Positions 47,668 through 57,216 are shown, counted from the stretch's first letter. The stretch: 64,000 nucleotides of DNA from Pseudomonas sp. MPC6 (GCF_006094435.1 NZ_CP034783.1:5545001-5609000); one strand, 5' to 3'. The notes: a model not told the origin generated them from the sequence alone. Numbers and translations: made by a program.

Positions 47668-47898
47668 TCACCAGATCAGCTCGCCGTCTTCGCCGACACC
47701 CTTGAGGCGGGTCAATTCCAGGGCGGCCGCTTCGTCCGCCTCTCTGGCGGTCTTGAACGTCTGGTCTTCCAGCAGTTTGTTGAAGCGCGGGGCGCCCGAG
47801 CCACCGATGGCTTTGGTGGCAATGGCCGCGTAGTAACCGCCCTCGCGGGGCACTACGGCCGATACGGCTTCGAAGGTTTCAAAGGCTTTGCGTGCCAT
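47668..47898 (-). CDS. Small hypothetical protein, 76 aa
   Basis: A charged soluble protein (MARKAFETFEAVSAVVPREGGYYAAIATKAIGG...) ending GVGEDGELIW. No known motif recognised. The Gly/Ala-rich YYAAIATKAIGG segment and composition resemble proteins of one compact alpha/beta unit. AGGAT lies 7 nt before the ATG. It abuts the flavin-reductase-like gene tail to tail without a gap, so both ends constrain each other. Codon use fits a real gene. Confidence 0.7.
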   Translation of the reverse strand: MARKAFETFEAVSAVVPREGGYYAAIATKAIGGSGAPRFNKLLEDQTFKTAREADEAAALELTRLKGVGEDGELIW

Positions 47899-47939
47899 GT
47901 CGCGGATCCTGGCTAATGGAGAATGGCGCCATTAAACCT

Positions 47940-48293
47940 TCAACCGGCCAGTTTGTGTACCGGTGCTTGTGCGTGACCCAAGGCCTGGCCCTGCGATACG
48001 TCGCTGAAGGTATGGAAATCCAGGCGGTTGACCACCAACTCCTGCACCAACTCGGCGAAGATCGCCATGGCCGGGCTGTTGAAATAGGCGGTCATGGCCT
48101 GTTGGCTGATCCAGAAACCGGACACCAGCCACAATTCCGGATCGCATTGCGAATGTTGCAAGGCAAAGCTCAAGCAACCCGGTGCGCTGCGCGAGGGCTC
48201 GATCAAGGCGCTCAGGCGTACACCGAGTTCTGCCGAACGCCCGGCGCCGGCGCGGACAAAGGCCATATGACTGACGGGGATCTGCGTAGACAT
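47940..48293 (-). CDS. Antibiotic-biosynthesis-monooxygenase (ABM) fold protein
   Basis: A 117-aa ferredoxin-like-fold protein (ABM/DUF3291-like): HMAFVRAGAGRSAELGVRLSALIEPSRSAPGCLSFALQHSQCDPELWLVSGFWISQQAMTAYFNS has the beta-alpha-beta pattern and the conserved Trp/Phe of the family. Members include quinol monooxygenases and haem-degrading enzymes, but many are uncharacterised. GGGAGGG lies 8 nt before the ATG at 48293, favouring it over a longer frame. Divergent from the AraC regulator at 48639, which may control it. Confidence 0.8.
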   Translation of the reverse strand: MSTQIPVSHMAFVRAGAGRSAELGVRLSALIEPSRSAPGCLSFALQHSQCDPELWLVSGFWISQQAMTAYFNSPAMAIFAELVQELVVNRLDFHTFSDVSQGQALGHAQAPVHKLAG

Positions 48294-48638
48294 GTTCAAC
48301 CCTCCCAGGTAGTCGACCGCAGCCGAGGGACGGGCTGCGACAGGATCAAAGGTTAAGTGCGCCGGGGCCATTGCGGTTAGTCGATTCCTGCCGCCCTGTT
48401 GCACAATCCTGCGAGGCTTCAAAAAAAACCTGTAACAACCTGTAAATGCGTTCACACCCCTGTAATACGGGATTCAAGCAAGATTCCCTGGGGTTGCCCT
48501 GAGGTTGCCTTGTTTTAGAGCCACCGCTAATTCACCCAGTGCAGAATCAGGCAAGCTTGAGGCAGGATGTGTCTACCGCTTCGTCTTGCACAAACTTAAG
48601 CTCGGCTCATTACCCACGTCCCACCGAGGATGCCTTGC
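48294..48638. other. Divergent ABM-AraC intergenic region (345 bp)
   Basis: It probably holds the promoters of both genes. Three direct repeats of CCTGTAA occur at about 48428-48465 (CCTGTAAC, CCTGTAAA, CCTGTAAT). They are spaced 10 and about 20 nt apart, close to whole helical turns, and might be regulator-binding sites. No gene seen. Confidence 0.4.
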
Positions 48639-49568
48639 ATGTCGTCGCTCGATCACTTTCAAGCCCCGCTGGACGCCGATATGGAGAAACAGCGCGCGGA
48701 ACTGGCCGCCATCATCCGCCGCAACACGCAGGAAGATGGCAATTATGCCACTGCCATCGATTCGCTGTTCATGGCCAAACACAGCAAGTCCCATGACTTT
48801 GCCCCGGTGCTGGCGCAACCGGCCCTGTGCATCATGGCGCAGGGTCGCAAAGAGGTCAGGCTGGCCGACGAATACTTCAATTACGATCCGCTGAATTACC
48901 TGGTGGTCTCGGTTTCGATGCCACTGAGCGGGCGGGTGGTGAATGTCACGTCTGAAGAACCGATCCTCGCGGTGCGACTGGACATTGATCCGGCACAAAT
49001 CACCGCGCTGATCGCCGACGCCGGCCCCCTCGGCGTCCCTACCCGTCCGACGGGGCGTGGTTTGTACGTCGAACGGCTGGACGCTGCGATGCTCGACGCC
49101 GTATTGCGCCTGGCTCGCCTGCTGGATACCCCAAAAGACATCGCCATGCTCGCGCCGCTGATTCGACGGGAGATTCTCTATCGATTGTTGCGCAGCCAAC
49201 AGGGCCATCGGCTGTATGAAATCGCCATCGCCAACAGCCAGAGCCATCGCATCAGCCAGGCCATCAAATGGCTCAACGGCAATTATGAGCAACCGTTGCG
49301 CATCGATGATCTGGCCAAGGAAGTGAACCTGAGCGTATCGACGCTGCATCATCGGTTCAAGGCCATAACGGCGATGAGTCCGTTGCAGTATCAGAAGCAG
49401 TTGCGCTTGCAGGAGGCGCGGCGGTTGATGCTGGCCGAAGGGCTGGAAGCGTCGGCGGCGGGGTATCGGGTGGGGTATGAAAGCCCGTCGCAATTCAGCA
49501 GGGAGTACAGCCGGTTGTTCGGGGCGCCGCCGTTGCGGGATTTGGCGCGGTTGCGGTTGATGGTTTGA
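48639..49568 (+). CDS. AraC-family transcriptional regulator (AraC_N type)
   Basis: A 309-aa regulator. The N-terminal AraC_N cupin-like domain (about 30-190, PALCIMAQGRKEV, YLVVSVSMPLSGRV) is followed by a double helix-turn-helix (about 215-305: LRIDDLAKEVNLSVSTLHHRFKAITAMSPLQYQKQLRL and GYRVGYESPSQFSREYSRLFG). GAGGA lies 8 nt before the ATG at 48639. Likely regulates the divergent ABM gene or itself. Its effector is unknown. Confidence 0.92.
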   Translation: MSSLDHFQAPLDADMEKQRAELAAIIRRNTQEDGNYATAIDSLFMAKHSKSHDFAPVLAQPALCIMAQGRKEVRLADEYFNYDPLNYLVVSVSMPLSGRVVNVTSEEPILAVRLDIDPAQITALIADAGPLGVPTRPTGRGLYVERLDAAMLDAVLRLARLLDTPKDIAMLAPLIRREILYRLLRSQQGHRLYEIAIANSQSHRISQAIKWLNGNYEQPLRIDDLAKEVNLSVSTLHHRFKAITAMSPLQYQKQLRLQEARRLMLAEGLEASAAGYRVGYESPSQFSREYSRLFGAPPLRDLARLRLMV

Positions 49569-49592
49569 GCCTGCATTTGGGGTGTGGCTGAT

Positions 49593-49678
49593 GGCCCTTC
49601 GCTGGCAAGCCAGCTCCTACAGGGGATCCGGGCTCACCACAAATCCCCTGTAGGAGCTGGCTTGCCAGCGAAGAGGCC
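49593..49678. repeat. REPIN (inverted REP pair)
   Basis: Arms CTTCGCTGGCAAGCCAGCTC and the inverse TGTAGGAGCTGGCTTGCCAG lie 25-30 nt apart between the AraC gene and the convergent ABC-transporter operon. Confidence 0.9.
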
Positions 49679-49708
49679 AGCAAAGACAACCCATTTCTAA
49701 AACTGAAA

Positions 49709-50764
49709 TCAGGCGCTGAGAACGCGACACGCCTCAGCCGGCAAGGTCACCGACACCGGATTGCCAATGCTCAACCCAAACCCCTGACACGGCGTGCTCA
49801 ACGCCGTAAACGACACCCCGGAACACTCCACGGTGGTTTCGATCGTCGCGCCGATATCACGCACGAACGTCACCTTGCCGAGCAACCGATTGCCCGCTGT
49901 TGCCTGTGGCTGCGACAGTTGCAGGTCTTCAGGGCGGATCAGCATCCTGACCTTCTCCCCCACCACGATGCTGCTGCAGATCGGCACTTGCAGCGCATCG
50001 CCACCCGGCAAGCTCACCCTGCCATTGCCCAGCGCGGTGGCCGGGAAGATGTTGCCCGAGCCGATAAAGTCCGCGACGAACTCATTGGCCGGATGACGGT
50101 AGATCTCGATCGGCGTCCCCACTTGCTGCACGCGATGTTCACCCAGCACAACGACGATATCCGCCATGGTCATGGCTTCGCGCTGATCGTGGGTCACCAT
50201 GATGGTGGTGATGTTCAGGCGCTGTTGCAGCTGGCGGATTTCCACCTGCATGGATTCGCGCAGCTTGGCATCCAGCGCCGACAACGGTTCGTCGAGCAGG
50301 AGGATTTTCGGGTGGCTGGCAATCGCCCGGGCAATCGCCACGCGCTGACGCTGACCACCGGAAAGTTTGGCCACCGGGCGATCAATCATTTCCTGCAATT
50401 GAATCAGCTCAAGCAACTCCACTACCCGCGCCTGCTGATCAGCCTTGCTGACCCCGCGCAGCTTCAGTGGGTAAGCAATGTTCTCCCCCACGGTCATGTG
50501 CGGAAATAGCGCCAGGGATTGAAACACCATGCCGAAATTGCGCTGGTGCGCCGGGGTGTGACCGATGTCTTCACCGTCCAGGCGAATCTCGCCGCCGCTG
50601 AGGGTTTCGAGCCCGGCGATCATCCGCAGCAAAGTGGTTTTGCCGCAGCCCGAAGGGCCGAGGAAACACACCAGCTTGCCTTCCGGCAAATGCAGGTTCA
50701 CATCTTTTACCGCGCAGGCCGAGCCGTAATGTTTCTCGACGTTTTCCAGAATCAGACCAGACAT
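49709..50764 (-). CDS. ABC transporter ATP-binding protein, PotA-like
   Basis: A 351-aa cytosolic ATPase. Walker A is GPSGCGKT (36-43), the Q-loop is FQSLALFPHMTV, the signature is LSGGQRQRVAIARAI, and Walker B is ILLLDEPLSALD. A C-terminal TOBE domain follows. The domain layout is that of polyamine/iron/putrescine importers (PotA/FbpC). The start is ATG at 50764 with GAGGTG 8 nt upstream; a GTG three codons earlier is less well placed. Last gene of a four-gene operon. Confidence 0.93.
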   Translation of the reverse strand: MSGLILENVEKHYGSACAVKDVNLHLPEGKLVCFLGPSGCGKTTLLRMIAGLETLSGGEIRLDGEDIGHTPAHQRNFGMVFQSLALFPHMTVGENIAYPLKLRGVSKADQQARVVELLELIQLQEMIDRPVAKLSGGQRQRVAIARAIASHPKILLLDEPLSALDAKLRESMQVEIRQLQQRLNITTIMVTHDQREAMTMADIVVVLGEHRVQQVGTPIEIYRHPANEFVADFIGSGNIFPATALGNGRVSLPGGDALQVPICSSIVVGEKVRMLIRPEDLQLSQPQATAGNRLLGKVTFVRDIGATIETTVECSGVSFTALSTPCQGFGLSIGNPVSVTLPAEACRVLSA

Positions 50765-50782
50765 ATGAATCACCTCAAGAAA

Positions 50783-51631
50783 TCAGAACGAAACGCCACC
50801 TTCACCGACCAGCTTCTCCAACGCCCAGATCAGGACGAAGTCGATCAGCACGATCAGCACGGCAAACGAGAAAACGGTAGGGTCGAGCGAAGACACGGTG
50901 CGGCTGTACATCCAGATCGGCACGGTCATGACGTCGATGGTGTAGAGGAAATAGGTCACGGTGAATTCGTTGAACGAGACGATGAACGCCAGCAGCATCC
51001 CCGCCAGGATCCCCGACTTCATCAACGGCACCACCACATCGACAATTGCCCGCAGCGGTGAGGCGCCAAGCATCTGCGCGGCCTCCTCGACTTCGCTGCC
51101 GATGGAGAGCATCGCGGCGGTGCAGTTCTTCACCACGAACGGCAATGCCAGAATCACGTGGGCAATCACCAGACGCGAAGTCGTCATCTGGAACGGCAGG
51201 CTGTCGAATACCAACAGCAACGCCAGCCCCAATACCACCATGGGGAATACCAGGGGCAACGACATCAACTGCAGCGCCACGGCCTTGCCACGGAACTCGC
51301 AACGGGTCAGCGCGTAAGCCGCCGGAACCGCGACAATCGTAGCGAAGACCATGGTCAGGCAAGCGACCATCAGGCTGGTGGTCATGGCCTTGCCCAGGCT
51401 CAGCACATCGCTGGAGTCCGGCGAGACAAAGGTGTGCCAGGCGGCCTTGTACCATTGCAGGCTGTAGCTGCTCGGCGGGAAGTCGAGGTTCGACGCTCCG
51501 CTGAACGACATCACGATCATCGTCAGGATCGGCAACACCGCCAGCAGCAGGATGAAGCCCGACAGGATGCCGGCAAACTTGCCGGTCTCGCCGGGCAGCA
51601 GCCCATAACGCTTCTTGGTCAGGGTACTCAT
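50783..51631 (-). CDS. ABC transporter permease, PotC-like
   Basis: A 282-aa inner-membrane permease with six membrane helices. The EAA loop is EVEEAAQMLGASPLRAIVDVVVPLM. It overlaps the preceding permease gene by 4 nt (ATGA), which is typical of PotB/PotC heterodimers. The downstream ATPase begins 19 nt later. Confidence 0.92.
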   Translation of the reverse strand: MSTLTKKRYGLLPGETGKFAGILSGFILLLAVLPILTMIVMSFSGASNLDFPPSSYSLQWYKAAWHTFVSPDSSDVLSLGKAMTTSLMVACLTMVFATIVAVPAAYALTRCEFRGKAVALQLMSLPLVFPMVVLGLALLLVFDSLPFQMTTSRLVIAHVILALPFVVKNCTAAMLSIGSEVEEAAQMLGASPLRAIVDVVVPLMKSGILAGMLLAFIVSFNEFTVTYFLYTIDVMTVPIWMYSRTVSSLDPTVFSFAVLIVLIDFVLIWALEKLVGEGGVSF

Positions 51632-52536
51632 TGGGAAGCCTCCAGCATGCGCCGACGACGGCCGGTGATGTATTCGGACAAGGTCATGATCGCGAGCGTA
51701 GTGACAATCAACACCACACCGGCAGCGGACGCGGCAGGCCAGTTCATCAGCGGGGCGATCTGGTCATGCACCATCACCGCCAGCATCGGCACGCGTCGGC
51801 CACCGAGTAGCAATGGCACCACGAAACTGCTGGCGTTGTAGGCGAACACCAACGTCGCACCGGTGATGATTCCCGGCATGCTCATCGGCAGCACCACCTG
51901 GCGGAACACTTGCAAGCGACTGGCGCCCAGGGTGGCGGCAGCTTCTTCGTAGGTACGGGCGACCCCGCGCATGGCGCTGGCAATCGGCAGCACCGCCAGC
52001 GGGAAGGCCGTCTGCACCAGGCCCATCAGCACGCCGTTCTGGTTGTACAGCAGCATGATCGGACGCTTGATCAGGCCCAGGCCCATCAGCGCCTGGTTGA
52101 GCATGCCGCCGGGCCCCAGGATCACCAGCCAGCCGTAACTTTGCAGCAACAGGTTGACCAACAACGGCAACAGCACCGCCGCGAGGAAGATCCGTCGCAC
52201 AAAGGGCGAGGTCAGCCGTGACATGGTGTAGGCCACCGGGATCGCCAGCACCACCGCGATCACCGCGCTGATCAGGGCCAGGCGCAGGGTCAGCAGCAAG
52301 GATTTGAGGTAATAGGGTTCCAGCAGCTGGGCGTAACTGGCCAGGCTGAACCCGGTCCATTCCGCGCCTTTGGTGCCTACGCTCATGCGCAACACCAGGA
52401 GGCTGGCGGCAATCAGCACGCCCAGAAACAGCATCGACGGCGAGAGGAAAATCCAGGCGCGGGTCGTCGGCGAAACGCCCCGGTTGACGCGCGCGGGGGC
52501 CACGCTTACCGGGTGAGTCAGAGGTTGGTGTTCCAT
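51628..52536 (-). CDS. ABC transporter permease, PotB-like
   Basis: A 302-aa inner-membrane permease with six helices. The EAA loop is TYEEAAATLGASRLQVFRQVVLPMS. The N-terminal 25 residues are a cytosolic extension before TM1 (about 27-48). It forms the channel with the PotC-like partner. Confidence 0.92.
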   Translation of the reverse strand: MEHQPLTHPVSVAPARVNRGVSPTTRAWIFLSPSMLFLGVLIAASLLVLRMSVGTKGAEWTGFSLASYAQLLEPYYLKSLLLTLRLALISAVIAVVLAIPVAYTMSRLTSPFVRRIFLAAVLLPLLVNLLLQSYGWLVILGPGGMLNQALMGLGLIKRPIMLLYNQNGVLMGLVQTAFPLAVLPIASAMRGVARTYEEAAATLGASRLQVFRQVVLPMSMPGIITGATLVFAYNASSFVVPLLLGGRRVPMLAVMVHDQIAPLMNWPAASAAGVVLIVTTLAIMTLSEYITGRRRRMLEASQ

Positions 52537-52600
52537 AGCAGTGGTCTCGTCAATGGAAAGCAGCTGGCAAACACAGCCCTCAAAACCACAACATTTCTAA

Positions 52601-52691
52601 TGTGGGAGCGGGCTTGCTCGCGAAGAGGCCGTGTCAGTCGACATCAATGTTGAATGTCCCACCGCATTTCGCGAGCAAGCCCGCTCCCACA
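52601..52691. repeat. REPIN inside the ABC-transporter operon
   Basis: Arms TGTGGGAGCGGGCTTGCTCG and the inverse CGAGCAAGCCCGCTCCCACA lie about 45 nt apart in the spacer between the binding-protein gene and the first permease gene. A hairpin here could stabilise the upstream mRNA, giving more binding protein than permease. Confidence 0.88.
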
Positions 52692-52732
52692 TTGGATTTG
52701 TGGTGCTTTACGGGCTTGTGTTCGCCACTCGA

Positions 52733-53836
52733 TCAGGAAGAAAAGATTTCCGTGTAGCGACGAATCCATTGGTCATGCACGGAGGCCAGGAAGGCGTTGT
52801 CGTGCATGATCGCCTTCTCGGCAATCTGCTCCGGCGTGAGGATGTACGGGCTCTTGCGCGCTTCGGCGGAGATGATCGCCTTGGCGTTGACCGGACCGTT
52901 GTAGATGTCTTCGGCCATCTTGCCCTGCACCAGCGGGTCCAGGGAGTGGTTGATGAAGGCGTAGACCAGGTCGGTATCGCCTGGACGATTCTTCGGCATC
53001 ACCGACAGCATCAGGTCGGTATAGAAGCCTTCCTTCATGCCGAAGGTGGCGCCCAGACCGTAGGCCGGATCGCGGATCTGTTTCGGGAAAAACGCCGGTG
53101 CGTACAAGCCGCCCATGTCCAGGGAACCGGTGCGGAACAGCTCGGCGATCTGGTTCGGGTTTTCCCCCAGGGTCACCACGCGATCCTTGAGTTCGGCGAG
53201 TTTCTTGAAGCCAGGTTCGATGTTGTGCTCGTCACCACCGGCCAGTTTGGCGGCGATGATGATCAGGTCCATCGCCTCGGTCCAGTTCGGCGGCGGCAGG
53301 AAGATGTTCGGTGCCAGGTCGGCGTCCCACATCGCGGCGTAGCTGTCCGGCGCTTCTTTCACGGTGCGGGTGCTGTAGACCAGACTGTTGCACCACAGCA
53401 GGTAACCAATGCCGTGGCCACTGGCGCCGGTGCGGTATTTCTCCGGCACGTCGACCAGGTTGGGAATGCGGTTGAGGTCGGGTTTTTCCAGCAGCCCGGC
53501 GGCGGCCAGGCCTTCGGCGCCGACGCCGGCCAGGGTAATGACATCGTACTGCGGACGATCACCGGCGGCCTTGAGTTTGGCGACCATTTCCGAGGTGCTG
53601 CCGGTGCGGTCGGCGATGACTTTGCAACCGTACTTGTCCTCGAAGGTGGCTGCGATATTGCGCAGTGCGGCCAGGCCGGTGTCGTCAGACCAGGTCAGCA
53701 GGCGCAGGGTCTTGCCCTGGAAGCGCGTGTCGCTGGCATTGGCCCGGACGAAGGGCAGGCTCATGGCCGCTGCGGCTACGGACGCCACACCCACGGTTTT
53801 GATGAATTGACGTCGGTTCAGATCATGCTCGCCCAT
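52733..53836 (-). CDS. Extracellular solute-binding protein, PotD/PotF-like, with Tat signal
   Basis: A 367-aa periplasmic binding protein. The N-terminus carries a twin-arginine motif (NRRQFIK, residues 7-13) and a hydrophobic stretch ending near ANAS, so export by Tat is likely. The mature part is a type II binding fold: LRLLTWSDDTGLAALRNIAATFEDKYGCKV, YDVITLAGVGAEGL, GYLLWCNSLVY. Fold class binds polyamines, opines or iron. GGGAG lies before the ATG at 53836. First gene of the ABC operon and upstream of the REPIN. Confidence 0.9.
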   Translation of the reverse strand: MGEHDLNRRQFIKTVGVASVAAAAMSLPFVRANASDTRFQGKTLRLLTWSDDTGLAALRNIAATFEDKYGCKVIADRTGSTSEMVAKLKAAGDRPQYDVITLAGVGAEGLAAAGLLEKPDLNRIPNLVDVPEKYRTGASGHGIGYLLWCNSLVYSTRTVKEAPDSYAAMWDADLAPNIFLPPPNWTEAMDLIIIAAKLAGGDEHNIEPGFKKLAELKDRVVTLGENPNQIAELFRTGSLDMGGLYAPAFFPKQIRDPAYGLGATFGMKEGFYTDLMLSVMPKNRPGDTDLVYAFINHSLDPLVQGKMAEDIYNGPVNAKAIISAEARKSPYILTPEQIAEKAIMHDNAFLASVHDQWIRRYTEIFSS

Positions 53837-54022
53837 GAAGGACTCCCTTTGTTTTTGTAAGTATGAGGTGGGTCGCAACCCTTGCATCCGCGCGGTCGAA
53901 CCTGCGTAAAGCCCCGGTTTCAAAGGGCAAGGGCGGCGCCGACAGCTTCATCCTGAGGTCGTGCAAAACAGCTGACTATCGATAAAAACTCATTGAAGCC
54001 ATGACGCCAGTGCATGCCTCCC

Positions 54023-54122
54023 TGTAGGAGCGAGCTTGCTCGCGATGGACGTTAACGATAACGGGGGCTGGCTGGATAAACGCGGCGCCCTTTCGTCCTT
54101 CGCGAGCAAGCTCGCTCCTACA
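54023..54122. repeat. REPIN (inverted REP pair)
   Basis: Arms TGTAGGAGCGAGCTTGCTCG and the inverse CGAGCAAGCTCGCTCCTACA are about 55 nt apart. It separates the dehydrogenase gene from the transporter operon, both on the minus strand. Confidence 0.9.
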
Positions 54123-54133
54123 GGGAGGGGCCC

Positions 54134-55582
54134 TCAGAGCGCCCGAATCACGTGTTTGATTTCCTGAAAGGCCTGCAAGCCCCACGGGCCCAATTCACGG
54201 CCAATGCTGCTCTGCTTGTAGCCACCCCAGGCGGTCTGCGGGAAGATCACTTGCGGCGCGTTGATCCACACCAGCCCCGCCTGCAGGGCATTGGCGACCC
54301 GATCCGCAGCCTCGGCGTCGCGAGTGACCACGCTGGCCACCAGGCCGAATTGGCTGTCGTTGGCCAAGGCAATCGCCTCGGCTTCGCTGGCGAAACTGCG
54401 CACGCAGATCACCGGGCCGAAAATCTCTTCACACCACAGTGCACTGTCCAGGGGCACATCGGTGAAAATCGTCGGCTGCAAAAAATAGCCGCGTGGCAGG
54501 TCTGCCGGACGATTGCCGCCGCAAATCAGTTGGGCGCCGGCACTCAAACCGCGATCGATGTGGCCGAGCACACGCTGGTATTGCGCCTGATTGACCAGTG
54601 CGCCCATTTCCACGTTCGGGTCGAACGGGTCGGCCACGCGAATGGTCTCGGCGCGGGTTTTCAGTTTCGCCAGAAACTCATCGGCCAGTTCATCGGCGAC
54701 CAGCACACGGCTGGTGGCGGAACACATCTGCCCGGCGTTGAAAAAACCGCCGCCACAGGCCACTTCCACGGCCAGTTCGATGTCGGCGTCCTTGAGCACC
54801 AGCAGCGAGGATTTGCCACCCAGTTCCAGGCTCACGCCCTTCACCGTTTCCGCTGCCCGTTGCATCACTTGCACGCCGACTGCGTTGCTGCCGGTGAAGG
54901 AAATTTTGGCAATGCGCGCATCGGCTGACAGCGGCGCACCGACCGCCAGGCCTGTGCCGCAGACCAGGTTGAACACGCCCTTGGGCAGACCCGCCCCGGC
55001 GATGATCGCTGCCAGTTCCAGCTCCGGCAGCGGTGTCACTTCGGAAGGCTTGAGCACCACGCAGCAACCGGCGGCCAACGCCGGAGCGAGTTTCCAGGCG
55101 GTGGTGACCATCGGGAAATTCCACGGCACGATCAGGCCGACCACTCCGCAGGGTTCGCGGCGCAGGCGGGCGCTGAAATCGTCGGTCGGTAACTCGACTG
55201 CGCTGTCCTGTTTCGCGTCGAGGCCTTCGGCCAGCCCGGCGTAATACTCGAACGTGGCGATCACGTCATCGACGTCGATAGCCGCTTCGAACAGCGGCTT
55301 GCCGTTGTTGCTCGACTGCAAGAGCATCAACTGCTCGCGACCGGCCTGCACGCCCGCGGCGATGTTGCGCAAAATCGCGCCACGCTCGGCGCCGGTGGTG
55401 GTCGACCAGCCCTTGAAGGCTTCGGTCGCCGCGCTGACGGCGTGATCGACGGCGCGTTCATCACCGCCGTTGACGGTGGTCAACAAGGCTTCGGTCGCGG
55501 GGTTGATTACCCGCAGATGTTCGTGGCCGGCGGACCATTGGCCATCGATGTACAGGCCATCGAGCGTCGTAGGAAAACTCAT
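54134..55582 (-). CDS. NAD(P)-dependent aldehyde dehydrogenase
   Basis: A 482-aa cytosolic ALDH-superfamily enzyme. Catalytic elements: N155 in PWNFP, general base E253 in LELGGKS, nucleophile C287 in NAGQMCSAT, and EIFGPV later. It overlaps aruI by 4 nt (ATGA), so it probably oxidises the aldehyde produced by AruI: 4-guanidinobutyraldehyde to 4-guanidinobutyrate. This would be the role of KauB in P. aeruginosa. A betaine- or aminobutyraldehyde dehydrogenase is an alternative by family alone. Confidence 0.92.
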   Translation of the reverse strand: MSFPTTLDGLYIDGQWSAGHEHLRVINPATEALLTTVNGGDERAVDHAVSAATEAFKGWSTTTGAERGAILRNIAAGVQAGREQLMLLQSSNNGKPLFEAAIDVDDVIATFEYYAGLAEGLDAKQDSAVELPTDDFSARLRREPCGVVGLIVPWNFPMVTTAWKLAPALAAGCCVVLKPSEVTPLPELELAAIIAGAGLPKGVFNLVCGTGLAVGAPLSADARIAKISFTGSNAVGVQVMQRAAETVKGVSLELGGKSSLLVLKDADIELAVEVACGGGFFNAGQMCSATSRVLVADELADEFLAKLKTRAETIRVADPFDPNVEMGALVNQAQYQRVLGHIDRGLSAGAQLICGGNRPADLPRGYFLQPTIFTDVPLDSALWCEEIFGPVICVRSFASEAEAIALANDSQFGLVASVVTRDAEAADRVANALQAGLVWINAPQVIFPQTAWGGYKQSSIGRELGPWGLQAFQEIKHVIRAL

Positions 55583-57216
55583 TTCGACACCGCCTGCATC
55601 CACTGGGTCTGGTCGATTTCGATCAGCGTCGGGCCTTGGCGATCGGCGGCGGCGCGCAACGCACTGCGCAGTTGCTCGACACCGTTGACGGCTTCGGCGG
55701 CACACCCCAGCGCCTTGGCCACGCCGATGAAGTCCGGGGTATAGATGTCCACGCCGACCGGCTCGATGGCGCGGTTGACCATGTATTTCTTGATCTCTTC
55801 GTAGCCCTGGTTATTCCACAACAGGACAATCACCGGGGTGCGTGCTTCAACGGCGCTGGCCAGTTCCGGCAAGGTGAATTGCAAGCCACCGTCGCCGATC
55901 AGGCACACCACCGGAGGCCGGGTACCGTTTTCAGCACTGCCGCCGAGCCAGGCGCCAATCGCTGCCGGCAACGCATAGCCGAGGGTGCCGTAGCCGGTGG
56001 ATGAGTTGAACCAGCGACGCGGACGTTCCGGGTTGAACGTCAGGTTGCCGGTGTACACCGGTTGGGTCGAGTCGCCGACGAAAACCGCGTCTGGCAACTC
56101 GTGCAAGACGGTCTCCAGGAATCGCGTCTGCGCCAGGGTCGGTGCGTCCCAGGTGGCGGCGAGTTCTTCGCGCAAACGTGCAGCACGCACCTGGCCCCAA
56201 TCGTTGCGGCGTTCGGCCAGCGACTTGTGGGACAACGCGCCCAGCAAGGCGTGGGCCGCATTGCGCGAGTCGGACACCAGCGCCACGTGCGGCGGATAGT
56301 TGCGCACGGTCTGGTCCGGATCGATGTCCACCCGCAGCAACTTGCCAGGAATCTCGAAACCACCGGCGAAGGTCACGTCGTAGTCGGTCTCGGCCAGTTC
56401 GGTGCCGATCGCCAATACCACGTCGGCCTCGGCGACCAACGCGCGAGTGGCAACCAGACTCTGGGTCGAACCGATCAGCAACGGATGCCTGGATTCGAGC
56501 ATGCCTTTGGCATTGATGGTCAGGGCCACCGGCGCATCCAGCAGTTCGGCCAGTTCAGTCAGTTCGGCAGCCGCATCGATGGCGCCGCCACCGGCGAGGA
56601 TCAGTGGACGCCTGGCGCCGGCGAGCAACTCGGTCATGCGGTTGATCGCGCTCGGCGAGGCACCGGCGCGGTCGATGTTCACTGGCAGGCTGGCGAGCAG
56701 GTCATCGGCCTCTTCGACCAGCACATCCAACGGGATTTCGATGTGCACCGGACGCGGACGACCGGCCTGGAACAGGGCAAAGGCACGGGCCAGCACACCC
56801 GGCAACTCGGATGCGGACATCAGGGTGTGGGAAAACGCCGCCACCCCGCCGACCAGGGCGCTCTGGTTCGGCAGCTCGTGCAGCTTGCCGCGACCGCCGC
56901 CCAACTGATTGCGGGTCTGCACGCTGGAGATCACCAGCATCGGGATCGAGTCGGCATAGGCCTGGCCCATGGCGGTGGTGATGTTGGTCATGCCCGGGCC
57001 GGTGATGATAAAGCACACGCCCGGCTTGCCGCTGGTGCGCGCATAGCCGTCGGCCATGAAGCCGGCGCCCTGTTCGTGGCGCGGAGTGACGTGGTTGATG
57101 CTCGAACGGGCCAGCCCGCGGTACAGCTCCACGGTGTGAACCCCGGGAATGCCGAATACCTGCTCCACCCCATAATCTTCGAGTAACTTGACCAATACTT
57201 CGCCGCACGTCGCCAT
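55579..57216 (-). CDS. aruI: 5-guanidino-2-oxopentanoate (2-ketoarginine) decarboxylase
   Basis: A 545-aa thiamine-diphosphate enzyme of the acetolactate-synthase superfamily. Catalytic E48 lies in RHEQGAGFMADGYAR, and the ThDP/Mg motif GDGGLQFTLPELASAVEARTPVIVLLWNNQ begins at GDG. It lacks features of true AHAS regulatory partners: no ilvN-like gene is adjacent. AruI-type function is inferred from overall look and the coupled aldehyde dehydrogenase. The aminotransferase AruH is not in the window. AAGGG precedes the ATG at 57216. Confidence 0.78.
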   Translation of the reverse strand: MATCGEVLVKLLEDYGVEQVFGIPGVHTVELYRGLARSSINHVTPRHEQGAGFMADGYARTSGKPGVCFIITGPGMTNITTAMGQAYADSIPMLVISSVQTRNQLGGGRGKLHELPNQSALVGGVAAFSHTLMSASELPGVLARAFALFQAGRPRPVHIEIPLDVLVEEADDLLASLPVNIDRAGASPSAINRMTELLAGARRPLILAGGGAIDAAAELTELAELLDAPVALTINAKGMLESRHPLLIGSTQSLVATRALVAEADVVLAIGTELAETDYDVTFAGGFEIPGKLLRVDIDPDQTVRNYPPHVALVSDSRNAAHALLGALSHKSLAERRNDWGQVRAARLREELAATWDAPTLAQTRFLETVLHELPDAVFVGDSTQPVYTGNLTFNPERPRRWFNSSTGYGTLGYALPAAIGAWLGGSAENGTRPPVVCLIGDGGLQFTLPELASAVEARTPVIVLLWNNQGYEEIKKYMVNRAIEPVGVDIYTPDFIGVAKALGCAAEAVNGVEQLRSALRAAADRQGPTLIEIDQTQWMQAVSK

